DNA from: Sphingomonas insulae
Lineage (GTDB): Bacteria > Pseudomonadota > Alphaproteobacteria > Sphingomonadales > Sphingomonadaceae
Direction: 5' to 3'
DNA: 64,000 nucleotides
Assembly: GCF_010450875.1 (NCBI RefSeq)
Contig: NZ_CP048422.1
Span: 3,011,001 to 3,075,000 of the forward strand
Made by a program: the position numbers and the translations under genes. This document shows, piece by piece, positions 33,447 to 42,757 of the stretch (positions are counted from its first letter, which is position 1; the number at the start of each line of letters is the position of its first letter). Below the pieces are notes generated by a model. It had not been told where the DNA came from and ran no database searches. It saw only the letters and a list, made by a program, of their open reading frames with translations.

Positions 33447-35126
33447 TTATTTCCGCTCCCACACCTTCTCGCCGCCGACCCACGTCTCCTGAACCTTCGT
33501 CGCCCGCAGTTCGGTCGGCGACGCGAGCAGCGGATCGCGATCGACGACGATGAAGTCTGCGCGCAGCCCCGGCGCCAGCCGGCCGATCCGGTCCTCGGCA
33601 AACCCGGCATAGGCCGCGCCGCCGGTAAACGCCCACCACGCCTGTTCGCGGGTGATCGCCTCTTCCGGATGCCAGCCGCCGAACGGCTGCCCTTCCGCAT
33701 CCTGGCGGGTGAACGCCGCCGCCCACCCGGCCCAGGGATCGGGACGCTCGACCGGATAATCCGATCCGAACGCGAGCTTCGAGCCGTTCTTCAGCATCGA
33801 TGCCCAGGCGTATGCCCCGGTCAGCCGCTGCGGTCCCAGCCGTGCCTCGGCCATCGTCCGGTCGCTCGTCTCATGCGTCGGCTGCATCGATGCGATCGTG
33901 CCATATCTGCCGAACCGCGGCAGGTCGATGGGATCGACGATCTGCGCATGTTCGATCCGCCAGCGTCGGTCGCCCTTGTAGGTCTGCGCCATTTCCTCGA
34001 TCGAATCGAGCGCTTCCGCATTGGCCCGGTCGCCGATCGCATGCACGGCGACCTGATAACCATCCATCGCCGCCCGGCTCATCAGGTTGCGCATCACGGT
34101 GTCGTTCATGAAGCCCGCACCCGATTGACCCGGCGCATCGGCATAAGGCGCCTTCAACCAGGCACCGCGCGACCCCAGCGCTCCATCCGCGTACAGCTTG
34201 ACGCCGACCAGTTTCAGCCGGTCGCCGTACAGCCATGGGCTTGGCCCGACCGCGCCGATCTGCACCGTGGTATCGACGCCCGCACCATAGCTCATGATCC
34301 GCATGCGCAGCCCGCCCGCATCGCCGATGCGGCGATAGGTGAGCCAGTCGTCGATGCTCGTGCCCATGTCGGCCGTTGCGGTGACGCCATAGCTCAACAG
34401 GATAGACTGCGCCTTGAGGAAGGCGGCGTTGCGATCCTTGCCCAACGGCTGTGGCACGACCTTGCCAACCAGTCCCTGCGCCGCATCGACGAAGACGCCC
34501 GCCGGCTGGCCGCCCGCACCCTTTTCGATACGTCCGCCGGGGGGTGATACGCTCTTTGCGGTGACGGCTGCCGCTTTCAGGGCGGCGCTGTTGCCCCAAC
34601 TCGCATGGCCGTCCGCCCGCGCCAGCCAGACCGGGCGATCGGCGACCGCCGAATCAAGGTCCGCCGTGGTCGGGAAACGGCCCAAATCCCAGGCTTCCTG
34701 GTTCCAGCCGCCGCCGATGATCCACGATTTGTCGGGGTTCGCCCGGGCATAGTCTGCGATCCTGGCCTGCGCTTCTGCCAGGCTCTTCGTATCGGACAGG
34801 TCGAGTTCAAGCGCACGGAATCCGAGTTCCATCACATGGCCATGCGCATCGATCATGCCGGGCAGCAGCGTCTTGCCCTTCAGGTCCACGCGCCAGTCGA
34901 GCTTGTCCGGACGCTTGTCCTTCGCGGACAGCAGCTTGGACACCTTGCCGTCCGGCGTTACCAGCAGCGCCTGAAAGCGTGCAACCCTGCCATCCTTGTC
35001 CAGCGTCATGCCGTTGACGTTGTCGACGATCCCATCCGCCGATGCGGCGCCGGATAGCATCGTCGTCGCGGCCATCAACAGGAGGCCGGCGGTGGTGGAA
35101 ACGGTTCTTGCCATGATGACCCGCAT
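33447..35126 (-). CDS. Exported amidohydrolase family protein (YtcJ-like)
   Basis: 559 residues. A signal peptide (about residues 1-30, ending ASA-DG) is followed by an Amidohydro_3 domain: PGMIDAHGHVMELG with the metal-binding HxH, DGALGSRGAWLKAPY, VAVHAIGDRAN, and KLAFGSDYPVERPDPW. GGGWNQEAW is also typical. The GGGGGAA about eight bases before 35126 supports that start. Such enzymes hydrolyse N-acyl or cyclic amide compounds in the periplasm, but the substrate is unknown. It is convergent with map and divergent from the threonine dehydratase gene. Confidence 0.85.
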   Translation of the reverse strand: MRVIMARTVSTTAGLLLMAATTMLSGAASADGIVDNVNGMTLDKDGRVARFQALLVTPDGKVSKLLSAKDKRPDKLDWRVDLKGKTLLPGMIDAHGHVMELGFRALELDLSDTKSLAEAQARIADYARANPDKSWIIGGGWNQEAWDLGRFPTTADLDSAVADRPVWLARADGHASWGNSAALKAAAVTAKSVSPPGGRIEKGAGGQPAGVFVDAAQGLVGKVVPQPLGKDRNAAFLKAQSILLSYGVTATADMGTSIDDWLTYRRIGDAGGLRMRIMSYGAGVDTTVQIGAVGPSPWLYGDRLKLVGVKLYADGALGSRGAWLKAPYADAPGQSGAGFMNDTVMRNLMSRAAMDGYQVAVHAIGDRANAEALDSIEEMAQTYKGDRRWRIEHAQIVDPIDLPRFGRYGTIASMQPTHETSDRTMAEARLGPQRLTGAYAWASMLKNGSKLAFGSDYPVERPDPWAGWAAAFTRQDAEGQPFGGWHPEEAITREQAWWAFTGGAAYAGFAEDRIGRLAPGLRADFIVVDRDPLLASPTELRATKVQETWVGGEKVWERK

Positions 35127-35169
35127 AAGCGGTGTTCCCCCGTCGCACCAGATGGTCTAGCGGCTCCGG

Positions 35170-36411
35170 ATGGCTACCAAACTCGCCTCGGCATCCGCCC
35201 TTCCCGTCTCGATCGACGACGTCCGCGCCGCCCATGCCCGCATTCGCGATGCGATCGTGCGCACGCCGACGCTCATCAGCAAGACGCTGAGCGATATGAC
35301 CGGCGCCACGGTGTATCTCAAGTTCGAGAATCTGCAGTTCACCGCGGCCTATAAGGAACGCGGCGCGCTCAACACCTTGCTGCAATTGTCGGCGGAGGCG
35401 CGCGCCAAGGGCGTGATCGCGGCGTCGGCGGGCAACCATGCCCAGGGCCTGGCCTATCATGCCAACCGCCTGGGTATCCCGGCGACGATCGTCATGCCCC
35501 GCACCACGCCGACGGTGAAGGTGACGCAGACCGAAGGGCACAAGGCCAATGTCGTGCTCGAGGGCGAGACGTTCGACGCCGCCTACGCCCACGCCCGCGT
35601 GCTGGAGGCGGAATGTGGCTATACGTTCGTCCACCCGTTCGACGATCCCCGCGTCATCGCCGGACAGGGCACGGCGGCGGTGGAGATGCTGGAGGACGTG
35701 CCGCACCTCGACACGCTGTTGATCCCGATCGGCGGCGGGGGCCTGATCTCCGGTACCGCCGTTGTTGCGCGCGCGGCGGATCACCCGATCGAGATCATCG
35801 GCGTGCAGGCCGAACTGTTCCCCTCGATGTACAACCGCATTCGCGGCACCAGCCTGCCCTGCGCCGGCGATACGCTGGCCGAGGGCATCGCGGTGAAGGA
35901 ACCGGGCGGCATCACCAGCGGCATGGTCGCCGAACTGGTCGACGACATCGTGCTGGTCGGCGAACGCAACCTCGAAGAAGCGGTCAGCCTGCTGCTTCAG
36001 ATCGAGAAGACGGTGGTCGAGGGTGCGGGTGCCGCCGGTCTCGCCGCGTTGATGGCCTATCCCGAACGATTCAGGGGGCGCACCGTCGGCATCGTCTTGT
36101 GCGGCGGCAATATCGACACGCGGCTGCTCGCCAACGTGCTGCTTCGCGATCTCGCCCGTTCGGGGCGCCTGGCACGCTTGCGCGTGCGGCTGCAGGATCA
36201 ACCCGGCGCGTTATTCAACGTCGCGCGCATCTTCGACCAGCAACGCGTCAACATCATCGAAATCTACCACCAACGCATCTTCACCTCCCTCCCCGCCAAG
36301 GGACTGGTGACGGATATCGAATGCGAGGCGCGGGATCGCGATCATCTCAACCGGCTGATCGCTGCGCTACGCGATGGTGGCTACGAAACCAGCATGGTCG
36401 AACAGGCGTGA
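35170..36411 (+). CDS. ilvA: Threonine ammonia-lyase (threonine dehydratase) with ACT domain
   Basis: 413 residues. The PLP domain includes FTAAYKERGALN with the Schiff-base Lys (K62), SAGNHAQGLAYHANRLGIP, IPIGGGGLISGTAV and CGGNID. The C-terminal about 80 residues are an ACT-like regulatory domain (LRVRLQDQPGALFNVARIF). The length matches the short form with one ACT domain. It deaminates threonine to 2-oxobutyrate, the entry to isoleucine synthesis or catabolism. It is a single-gene unit followed by a strong hairpin. Confidence 0.93.
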   Translation: MATKLASASALPVSIDDVRAAHARIRDAIVRTPTLISKTLSDMTGATVYLKFENLQFTAAYKERGALNTLLQLSAEARAKGVIAASAGNHAQGLAYHANRLGIPATIVMPRTTPTVKVTQTEGHKANVVLEGETFDAAYAHARVLEAECGYTFVHPFDDPRVIAGQGTAAVEMLEDVPHLDTLLIPIGGGGLISGTAVVARAADHPIEIIGVQAELFPSMYNRIRGTSLPCAGDTLAEGIAVKEPGGITSGMVAELVDDIVLVGERNLEEAVSLLLQIEKTVVEGAGAAGLAALMAYPERFRGRTVGIVLCGGNIDTRLLANVLLRDLARSGRLARLRVRLQDQPGALFNVARIFDQQRVNIIEIYHQRIFTSLPAKGLVTDIECEARDRDHLNRLIAALRDGGYETSMVEQA

Positions 36412-36417
36412 ATCGAA

Positions 36418-36447
36418 ACGGGGACCGCACATCCGCGCGGTCCCCGT
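36418..36447. terminator. Bidirectional terminator-like hairpin
   Basis: ACGGGGACCGC (36418-36428) and GCGGTCCCCGT (36437-36447) form a perfect 11-bp stem between the converging ilvA and small exported protein genes. On the minus strand it is followed by TTTCGATT, so it may serve the minus-strand gene better. Confidence 0.65.
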
Positions 36448-36468
36448 CGAATACGACATCAATACAGC

Positions 36469-36723
36469 TTAATTGCTGTCTGCATCGTCGTCCTGCACGA
36501 TCGCGACCACACCGACCGCGACCACACCGGCAACGATCAGCGCCGCCAGCAGGCCACCACCGGCGAGGTTATTCTTCTTTGCCGATGGCGTGCTGGCGCG
36601 CACCGACTTGGCAACCGACAGCGATGCTGCCGGATTAACCGGCGCTGCGAAGGCCGGCGTCGCCGCGATCGGTGCGACGGTCATCGCGAGTGCGGCAAAG
36701 GTTCCTGCGAATTTCATGGACAT
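36469..36723 (-). CDS. Small exported single-helix protein, candidate stress gene
   Basis: 84 residues: a Sec-type signal peptide (MKFAGTFAALAMTVAPIAATPAFA), a short Ala/Ser/Lys linker, a membrane helix (GGGLLAALIVAGVVAVGVVAIV) and an acidic end QDDDADSN. No enzyme motif is visible and I do not recognise a named family; similar small proteins occur in sphingomonads. A perfect EcfG-type promoter (GGAAC-N16-CGTT on the minus strand) lies 30-54 bases upstream, so it is probably part of the general stress regulon. An ATG two codons later is an alternative start. Confidence 0.7.
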   Translation of the reverse strand: MSMKFAGTFAALAMTVAPIAATPAFAAPVNPAASLSVAKSVRASTPSAKKNNLAGGGLLAALIVAGVVAVGVVAIVQDDDADSN

Positions 36724-36752
36724 ACACGGCTCCGTTCTAACTGGACTGCCGA

Positions 36753-36777
36753 AACGATCGTTCCACCACGTTGTTCC
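36753..36777 (-). promoter_or_regulatory. EcfG-type promoter for the small exported protein gene
   Basis: Read on the minus strand: GGAAC (36777-36773), 16 bases, CGTT (36756-36753). This is an exact match to the -35/-10 pair used by the alphaproteobacterial general stress sigma factor. The -10 element lies 30 bases from the start codon at 36723. Confidence 0.65.
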
Positions 36778-36950
36778 CGCAGCGCAGCATTGTCTCTTTT
36801 CGGTGCCAAAACCGCGCCGGGAAACACAATCCGGTTCCCATTAACGCTCTTTGCTCCGAAACCCGCTTTTCAGACCGCGTCCGCTTATCCATAAGTCGCA
36901 GATACCGCGTCGCGGATGTCCCTGTTCCTGTTGTCGGAGGTTTGCTGGCG

Positions 36951-37745
36951 GTGACCGCGCCCTTTCGTTTCCCGCGCTTCTTCGTCACCACCCCCGCCCC
37001 CTGCCCCTATTTGCCCGGGCGCCAGGAACGCAAGGTGTTCACCGAACTCAGCGGCCCGCACGCGACCGAGCTCAACGATGCGCTCGGCCGCATCGGCTTC
37101 CGCCGCTCGCAGGGCGTGGCGTATCGCCCCTCCTGCGCCGGGTGCACGGCCTGCGTCTCGGTCCGCGTCGTGACGCATGAATTCACGCCCAACGCCACGC
37201 AGCGCAAGCTCCTGCGCCGCAACGACGATCTGGACGTCACCGCCTGTCGCCCATGGGCGACGGACGAGCAGTTCCAGCTGCTCCGCCGCTACCTCGCGGC
37301 ACGCCACCCCGGCGGCGGCATGGCCGGCATGGACGAGGACGATTATGCCGACATGGTCGAACATTCCCCCGTCAATTCCCTGATCCTCGAATATCGCACG
37401 CGATCGACCAATGGCGAGCGCGGCCGACTCGTCGGCGCATGTCTGACCGATCGCCAGGCGGACGGCCTGTCGATGATCTACAGCTTTTTCGCGCCGGACG
37501 ACGACGAGGCGGGCGGACGGCCCGGTCTGGGAAATTACATCATCATGGATCACATCGCCCGCGCGCGCGATGCCGGACTCGGCTACGTCTATCTCGGTTA
37601 TTGGGTGAAGGGGTCGGCACGGATGGCATACAAGATCCGCTATCGTCCGCTCGAAGTGCTCGGGCCGAGCGGATGGCGATTGTTCGACGATGACGATGCC
37701 AAGCCCGCATCGGCGATCCGGCAGGCCGCACTCACCGCCGCCTGA
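36951..37745 (+). CDS. bpt: Aspartate/glutamate leucyltransferase (bacterial Ate1-like, Bpt)
   Basis: 264 residues from the GTG at 36951, with TCGGAGG upstream. The N-terminal ATE domain contains [19 protein letters not shown] and [13 protein letters not shown] (the conserved Cys set). The C-terminal ATE domain contains [26 protein letters not shown] and [20 protein letters not shown]. Bpt adds Leu to N-terminal Asp or Glu, marking proteins for ClpS/ClpAP degradation under the N-end rule. The gene is divergent from the small exported protein gene and convergent with the cell-wall hydrolase gene. Confidence 0.93.
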   Translation: MTAPFRFPRFFVTTPAPCPYLPGRQERKVFTELSGPHATELNDALGRIGFRRSQGVAYRPSCAGCTACVSVRVVTHEFTPNATQRKLLRRNDDLDVTACRPWATDEQFQLLRRYLAARHPGGGMAGMDEDDYADMVEHSPVNSLILEYRTRSTNGERGRLVGACLTDRQADGLSMIYSFFAPDDDEAGGRPGLGNYIIMDHIARARDAGLGYVYLGYWVKGSARMAYKIRYRPLEVLGPSGWRLFDDDDAKPASAIRQAALTAA

Positions 37746-37758
37746 TCCTGCCCCTCGA

Positions 37759-38751
37759 TCAGATCGGATCGGTTTCCTCGCCGACCGTCGCCCCGTCGGT
37801 GACGATCATCCGCGGCGCTTCGCTGCCCAGATGGACACGTACGCCGCCCGCGATCGTCACCCGTGCCGCACGCACCACGGTCGCTGGCGCAGCGTCAGCG
37901 CTCGCCACGATCGCCGATGTCTTGCCGCGATGCACGTTGACGCCGCTGTCCGTGCCGCTGTCGCGATATAGCGCCGCGATCTGCGCGGCGGCATCGCCGC
38001 CCGTCGTCCCGACGACACCCGGCTCGACACCCGCGTACGCCGCGCGGAAGCTCAATGCGCCCTCCATCGCACCGCGCCACCGATAGAAGATGTGCGCACC
38101 GACCGACCCTATCCGCGCCAGGCTGGAGGCCCACCACGGCAGGATCGCATTCGTGTGATAGAAGGTCGCCCCACCGACGGGCGCATAGACGCTTCCTGCC
38201 AGGGCTGCCGCCGCCACGGCGCGGGCACGATCCCATGCGCCGGGATCGCGACGATGCGCCATCGATCCGTCACAGGTGAACGAGAATTGGCAACCCGTCC
38301 GGCGGTTCGATCCCTGATACACCACACCGCAGACGCTGTGGGGAAAGGCGCGGTCGCGTACCCGGTTGAGCACGACCTGTGCCACCGCACGCTGCCCGTC
38401 GACCGCTTCGGACCGTGCCTCGTAATACACCGCCGCGGTCAGACATTCGGTGGCGCGGTCCGAATCGGTCTGGCTCTGCATCTGCGCCAGGAATGGCGGC
38501 GCGGCGCTGGCAAATGCCGGTGCCGCGTAGTCGCTGACGGATGCCCGCAACGTCGCCGGCAGGCCGGATAGTCCCGGCAGGTCGCCCGGAACGTCGAGCG
38601 CCAAGTCGCGCAGCAACTGCCGCGGCGTCGGCGCCGGTACCGCCTGGGCGACGCGAGATGCGCCCCCGTTGGGCGGCACGCATGACGAGGCGGCGAGCAA
38701 TGCCGCCGCCAACAGGCCATGGCCCAGACAGGATATACGAAACCGCCCCAC
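37759..38751 (-). CDS. SleB-like cell wall hydrolase, lipoprotein
   Basis: 330 residues. A lipoprotein signal ends LLAASSC. A Hydrolase_2 (SleB) domain follows: TECLTAAVYYEARSEAVDGQRAVAQVVLNRVRD (the Glu in YYEARSE is the likely catalytic acid), FPHSVCGVVYQGSNRRTGCQFSFTCDG and TFYHTNAILPWWA. In Bacillus SleB-type enzymes are lytic transglycosylases for spore cortex; in Proteobacteria they act on peptidoglycan in the periplasm. The last about 90 residues are a low-complexity tail. It has no operon partner. Confidence 0.88.
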   Translation of the reverse strand: MGRFRISCLGHGLLAAALLAASSCVPPNGGASRVAQAVPAPTPRQLLRDLALDVPGDLPGLSGLPATLRASVSDYAAPAFASAAPPFLAQMQSQTDSDRATECLTAAVYYEARSEAVDGQRAVAQVVLNRVRDRAFPHSVCGVVYQGSNRRTGCQFSFTCDGSMAHRRDPGAWDRARAVAAAALAGSVYAPVGGATFYHTNAILPWWASSLARIGSVGAHIFYRWRGAMEGALSFRAAYAGVEPGVVGTTGGDAAAQIAALYRDSGTDSGVNVHRGKTSAIVASADAAPATVVRAARVTIAGGVRVHLGSEAPRMIVTDGATVGEETDPI

Positions 38752-38838
38752 GCTGCCGATGGTAGCGGGGGCGGCTTATGATCCGGTTAACCCTGGCGGC
38801 GATGCGTCATCCGGCCGGCAACCGGACGACGCTCCCGA

Positions 38839-40926
38839 TCATGCCAGCGTTCGTACCTTCGGCTCGCGATCCCAATAGCGCCGCTTCGCCGCCTCGACGA
38901 ACCCGTTCAGGTCGGTCACGCCCTCGTCCGGCTCGACCCCGGCCTTGTCCAGCAACGGCTTGGCTGCGGCGTTGGCACCGATGGCCTTCAGGTGACCGAA
39001 GGCGTCCATCACCCATTGGACGGCCGCGCCCTCCTTCACCAGCTTGGCAGTCGCCGCTTCGCTCAGGATGACCGCGCAGGCATCCACCGTCACCGACGGC
39101 TGGCCGAACAACTGCGCATCGGCGGCCACCGATGACCCGTCCGACAACGGTACCTTGCCGACCTTGGGTGCGATCGTCAGCGGGGTACCGCCGGCGGCCT
39201 TCACCGCCTCCTTCACCGCATTCAACTCGCCCGCATCGGTGCCGTCGGCGAACAGGATGCCGACGGTGCGGCCTTCGAGCGTGTGCTTCTCCAGCGGACC
39301 GCGGATGATCCGCAGCGCCGGCGAGGCATCCATGTCGAGCACCGGTGCGGCAGTCGGCGACGCTTCGGGCAAGTCCATCGCCAGCCCGTCGGCGACCCGC
39401 TGCGCCAGCGATTCATCGACGTTGCGCAGGTTCGCCATCACCGCAACACGGATATGCTCGAGGCTGACCTTGGACAGTTCGAACACCAGCGCCGAGGCGA
39501 TATGCGCCTGTTCCGCCGGGTCCATCGAGCGGAAGAACAACCGCGCCTGGCTGTAGTGATCGGCAAAGCTTTCCGGCCGGATGCGCAGCTTCTGGCCCTG
39601 CTCCTCGGACGGAAACGTCTTGTACCCGCCCTCCGGATCCTCGCGGGCGCCGGCTTCCTCGCCTGTCTGGGCAAGGCTGTTGGGCTCGTAGTTGGCGCGT
39701 CCCTTGGGCACCGCCATCTGCATGTGGCCATCGCGCTGCTGGTTCATGAACGGACAACCCGCCGCGGCGGCGCGACCCTTGGCGCTGTTGATCGGGAGCT
39801 GGTGGAAGTTGACCGACCCCAGCCGCGACAGCTGCGTGTCGGTATAGCTGAACAAGCGCCCCTGCAGCAGCGGATCGTTGGAAAAGCCGATACCCGGCAC
39901 GACATGGCTCGGCACGAACGCTGCCTGTTCAGTTTCCGCGAAGAAATTGTCGGGATAGCGGTCGAGCACCATCCGGCCGACGATCTTCACCGGCAACACT
40001 TCTTCCGGAATGATCTTGGTCGCATCCAGCACGTCGTACGGCTGGCTGTTGGCGAACTCCTCGTCGAACAGCTGCACGCCCAGTTCCCACGTCGGGAAAT
40101 CGCCGCGATCGATGCTCTCGAACAGGTTGCGACGCTGGAAGTCGGGATCGGCACCGGCGATCTTCACCGTTTCGTCCCAGATCGTCGAGGCGAGGCCCGC
40201 TTTCGGCTTCCAGTGGAACTTGACGAAGGTGCTCTTGCCTTCCTTGTTGATGAGCCGGAACGTGTGGACGCCGAACCCCTCCATGTTGGCGAACGTGCGC
40301 GGCAGCGTGCGGTCCGACATCGCCCACATGATCATGTGGGTCGATTCGGGCATCAGACTGATGAAATCCCAGAACGTGTCGTGCGCCGTTGCCGCCTGCG
40401 GATAACCGCGGTCCGCCTCCATCTTGGCCGCGTGGATCAGGTCGGGGAACTTGATCGCATCCTGAATAAAGAACACCGGAATGTTGTTGCCGACGAGATC
40501 CCAATTGCCCTGCCGCGTATAGAACTTCACCGCAAAGCCGCGTACGTCGCGCGGCGTGTCGACCGAACCGGCACCACCCGCCACGGTCGAAAAGCGCGTG
40601 AACACTTCGGTCCGCTGCCCCTTCTTCTGGAACAGGTCGGCGATCGTGATGTCGGCAAGGCTCTCGGTGCATTCGAAATAGCCATGTGCCGCAGAACCGC
40701 GCGCGTGGACGATGCGCTCGGGAATACGCTCATGATCGAAATGATTGATCTTCTCGCGGAAGATTTCATCCTCGATCAGTACGGGCCCGCGGGCCCCCGC
40801 CTTCAACTGGTTCTGATTGTCCGCGATCGGCGTGCCGTGATTGGTGGTGAGGACGGGATGGTCGGCATCGGTCGCCTGATGCGTCTCGCCGCCGTTGCCG
40901 GGATTAAGGGCTTTGATATCGGTCAT
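38839..40926 (-). CDS. katE: Large-subunit catalase HPII (clade 2)
   Basis: 695 residues. [23 protein letters not shown] holds the essential His (about H74), [14 protein letters not shown] and the haem-binding [14 protein letters not shown] (proximal Tyr) follow. The C-terminal about 150 residues form the flavodoxin/class I glutamine amidotransferase-like domain that defines large catalases. It decomposes hydrogen peroxide. A near-EcfG promoter lies upstream, matching the stress regulation usual for katE. A hairpin at 38804-38832, just past the stop, may end the transcript. Confidence 0.95.
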   Translation of the reverse strand: MTDIKALNPGNGGETHQATDADHPVLTTNHGTPIADNQNQLKAGARGPVLIEDEIFREKINHFDHERIPERIVHARGSAAHGYFECTESLADITIADLFQKKGQRTEVFTRFSTVAGGAGSVDTPRDVRGFAVKFYTRQGNWDLVGNNIPVFFIQDAIKFPDLIHAAKMEADRGYPQAATAHDTFWDFISLMPESTHMIMWAMSDRTLPRTFANMEGFGVHTFRLINKEGKSTFVKFHWKPKAGLASTIWDETVKIAGADPDFQRRNLFESIDRGDFPTWELGVQLFDEEFANSQPYDVLDATKIIPEEVLPVKIVGRMVLDRYPDNFFAETEQAAFVPSHVVPGIGFSNDPLLQGRLFSYTDTQLSRLGSVNFHQLPINSAKGRAAAAGCPFMNQQRDGHMQMAVPKGRANYEPNSLAQTGEEAGAREDPEGGYKTFPSEEQGQKLRIRPESFADHYSQARLFFRSMDPAEQAHIASALVFELSKVSLEHIRVAVMANLRNVDESLAQRVADGLAMDLPEASPTAAPVLDMDASPALRIIRGPLEKHTLEGRTVGILFADGTDAGELNAVKEAVKAAGGTPLTIAPKVGKVPLSDGSSVAADAQLFGQPSVTVDACAVILSEAATAKLVKEGAAVQWVMDAFGHLKAIGANAAAKPLLDKAGVEPDEGVTDLNGFVEAAKRRYWDREPKVRTLA

Positions 40927-40961
40927 GGGGGTACTCGCGTCGGAGGATGCTTCCCCCGCTC

Positions 40962-40986
40962 AACGATCCGACGCGATGGCGGTGCC
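40962..40986 (-). promoter_or_regulatory. Near-consensus EcfG-type promoter for katE
   Basis: On the minus strand: GGCAC (40986-40982), 16 bases, CGTT (40965-40962). It has one mismatch from GGAAC-N16-CGTT and lies 36 bases before the katE start codon. Confidence 0.4.
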
Positions 40987-41012
40987 TTGTGAAAGCAAGT
41001 TTAGTTTGGCGG

Positions 41013-41816
41013 CTATTGCGCCGCCGACACCTTCACCGCCACGTCGAGTTCCTCCTCGCCTTCGCCCAATCGCGATCCTGCGACCGGCGCCGCCCCCGAT
41101 GCATCCAGCGCCGCCGAAACGCGCACGCTCTCCTCCTGCGGCGAGCGACCGGTGCACGGGTCGAAGCCGACCCAGCCGAGCCCGTCGACATGAGCCTCCG
41201 CCCAGCCATGCGGCGTGGGCCGCAGCGAGCCCTCGACGATGCTATAGCCGGATACGTAGCGCGCCGGGATGTCCAGCGATCGCGCCGCGACGACGAACAT
41301 CTGCGCCAGGTCGCGCGACGTCGCGACGGGTCGTCCGAATGCGTCGGCCGCGCTCAGGCCCGGTTCCGGACGAGCGCGATCCACCCCGAACCGTGCGTTG
41401 AATGCGCGATTCATCCGGTGCAGCGTACCGATCGGGCCGTTCGCGCCCGCCGCGACCTCGGCGGCGAAGGCTGCGATCGCCGGATCGCGCGGCGTGGCAT
41501 CGGTCGCGCGCAGGTATACCGCCGGCGGCAGCACCTCGGTCACCCCGCGCACGACGCCATCGGAATGACTGGTCAGCACTTCGCCCCGCACCGCGATCTC
41601 GATATCGGCGATCGGCCCCTCGCAATACAGCATCGTGATCGCATTGCCGAAACCATCGCGGCCGCGTCGCATCTTCGCATCGCAGTCCACGTCGATCCGC
41701 CAACGCGCCACGGTCTGGTCGTGACTGTTTTCGGGCGTCATCCGCAGCATCTGCACCAGACGGCTCTGCGGCTCGCTAAACCGATAGACGGTGCGGTGGT
41801 CGATCGACAGGCGCAT
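41013..41816 (-). CDS. Transglutaminase-like protein with Ser in place of the catalytic Cys
   Basis: 267 residues. The N-terminal beta domain (MRLSIDHRTVYRFSEPQSRLVQMLRMTPE) and transglutaminase core are typical of the bacterial group. At the nucleophile position, where the family reads CRD or CQD before the helix, this protein reads VATSRDLAQMFVVAARSLDIPARYVSGY; the codon is TCG, so Cys is replaced by Ser. The His and Asp regions (PHGWAEAHVDGLGWVGFDPC) are kept. It starts within the stop of the alpha-E gene. It may be inactive as a protease and act as a binding subunit. Confidence 0.88.
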   Translation of the reverse strand: MRLSIDHRTVYRFSEPQSRLVQMLRMTPENSHDQTVARWRIDVDCDAKMRRGRDGFGNAITMLYCEGPIADIEIAVRGEVLTSHSDGVVRGVTEVLPPAVYLRATDATPRDPAIAAFAAEVAAGANGPIGTLHRMNRAFNARFGVDRARPEPGLSAADAFGRPVATSRDLAQMFVVAARSLDIPARYVSGYSIVEGSLRPTPHGWAEAHVDGLGWVGFDPCTGRSPQEESVRVSAALDASGAAPVAGSRLGEGEEELDVAVKVSAAQ

Positions 41817-42757
41817 CAGACGCCAAACCGGAACTGACGGCCGATCGCCTCGTGCAACTGGCCGTTCTCGCGGATGAACGCTTGCAGATATTGGTGCAGC
41901 CCGCTGGCGATCACCTCGCCCGATCGCGTCTTGCCCAGCCGCGCGGCCCGCATCCGCGCCATCCGATCCGCCTCGCCATGGCTGCCGGTACGTTCGGCCA
42001 GCAGCCCCAGGATATCGACGGTGATCTCGGCCGACGCGACCAGGCTGCGCGGCAATTCACGACTGGCGATCAGCAGGTCGATGACGTTGGCCGGGGTCAA
42101 CCCATCCGAATACAGCCAGCGATAGGCAGTCACCGCCGACACCGTCTGCAGGATCGTCGTCCACTGATCACGATCGACGATACCGCCGACCGTCTCGCCG
42201 GCCGGCAGCAGGATGTGATATTTGACATCCAGCAGCCGCGCGGTGTTGTCCGCCCGCTCCACCGCCTGGCCGAGCCGGATGAACCAGTGCGACTGGTTGC
42301 GCAGCATCTGGTGCACCGCGCCCTCGAATCCGCGCGTCTCGTTCTTCACCGCCTCGACCAGATTCAGCGTCTGCGTCGTGTCGCCGACCTGATTGCGCCG
42401 TTCGAACACCAGCCAGGCGCGGTTGATCGCGGTCCACGCCTCACGGCTCAGCGCGGTGCGGACCGCCTTGGCGTTGTTGCGGGCACGGTCCAGGCAGCGG
42501 ATCACCGACCCGGGATGGCCGGTGTCGAGGGTGAGGAAATGCACCACCTCCGATTGCGTCAGCGCGCCGCCGTGCGCGACGTAGTCGGCTTCGGTGTCGG
42601 TCACCGCCAGCGCGGAGGACCACGCGACCTCACCCGCCGGCCGCGACGACATGACGTCGAGGCGGACGGTCGCCTCGATCAGCCGCGCGAAGAAATCCGC
42701 CCGTTCGATGTAGCGTCCCAGCCAGTATAGCGAGGACCCGGTGCGCGACAGCATCAT
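41816..42757 (-). CDS. Alpha-E domain protein (DUF403)
   Basis: 313 residues from the ATG at 42757, overlapping the ATP-grasp stop. MMLSRTGSSLYWLGRYIERADFFARLIEA is the family start. SREAWTAINRAWLVF and RLGQAVERADNTARLLDVKYHILLP are repeated alpha-E motifs, and WLYSDGLTPANVIDLLIASRELPRSL follows. The protein is all-helical and of unknown function. It is almost always found with a circularly permuted ATP-grasp protein and a transglutaminase, as here. The set is predicted to make or modify a peptide; the product is unknown. Confidence 0.9.
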   Translation of the reverse strand: MMLSRTGSSLYWLGRYIERADFFARLIEATVRLDVMSSRPAGEVAWSSALAVTDTEADYVAHGGALTQSEVVHFLTLDTGHPGSVIRCLDRARNNAKAVRTALSREAWTAINRAWLVFERRNQVGDTTQTLNLVEAVKNETRGFEGAVHQMLRNQSHWFIRLGQAVERADNTARLLDVKYHILLPAGETVGGIVDRDQWTTILQTVSAVTAYRWLYSDGLTPANVIDLLIASRELPRSLVASAEITVDILGLLAERTGSHGEADRMARMRAARLGKTRSGEVIASGLHQYLQAFIRENGQLHEAIGRQFRFGV

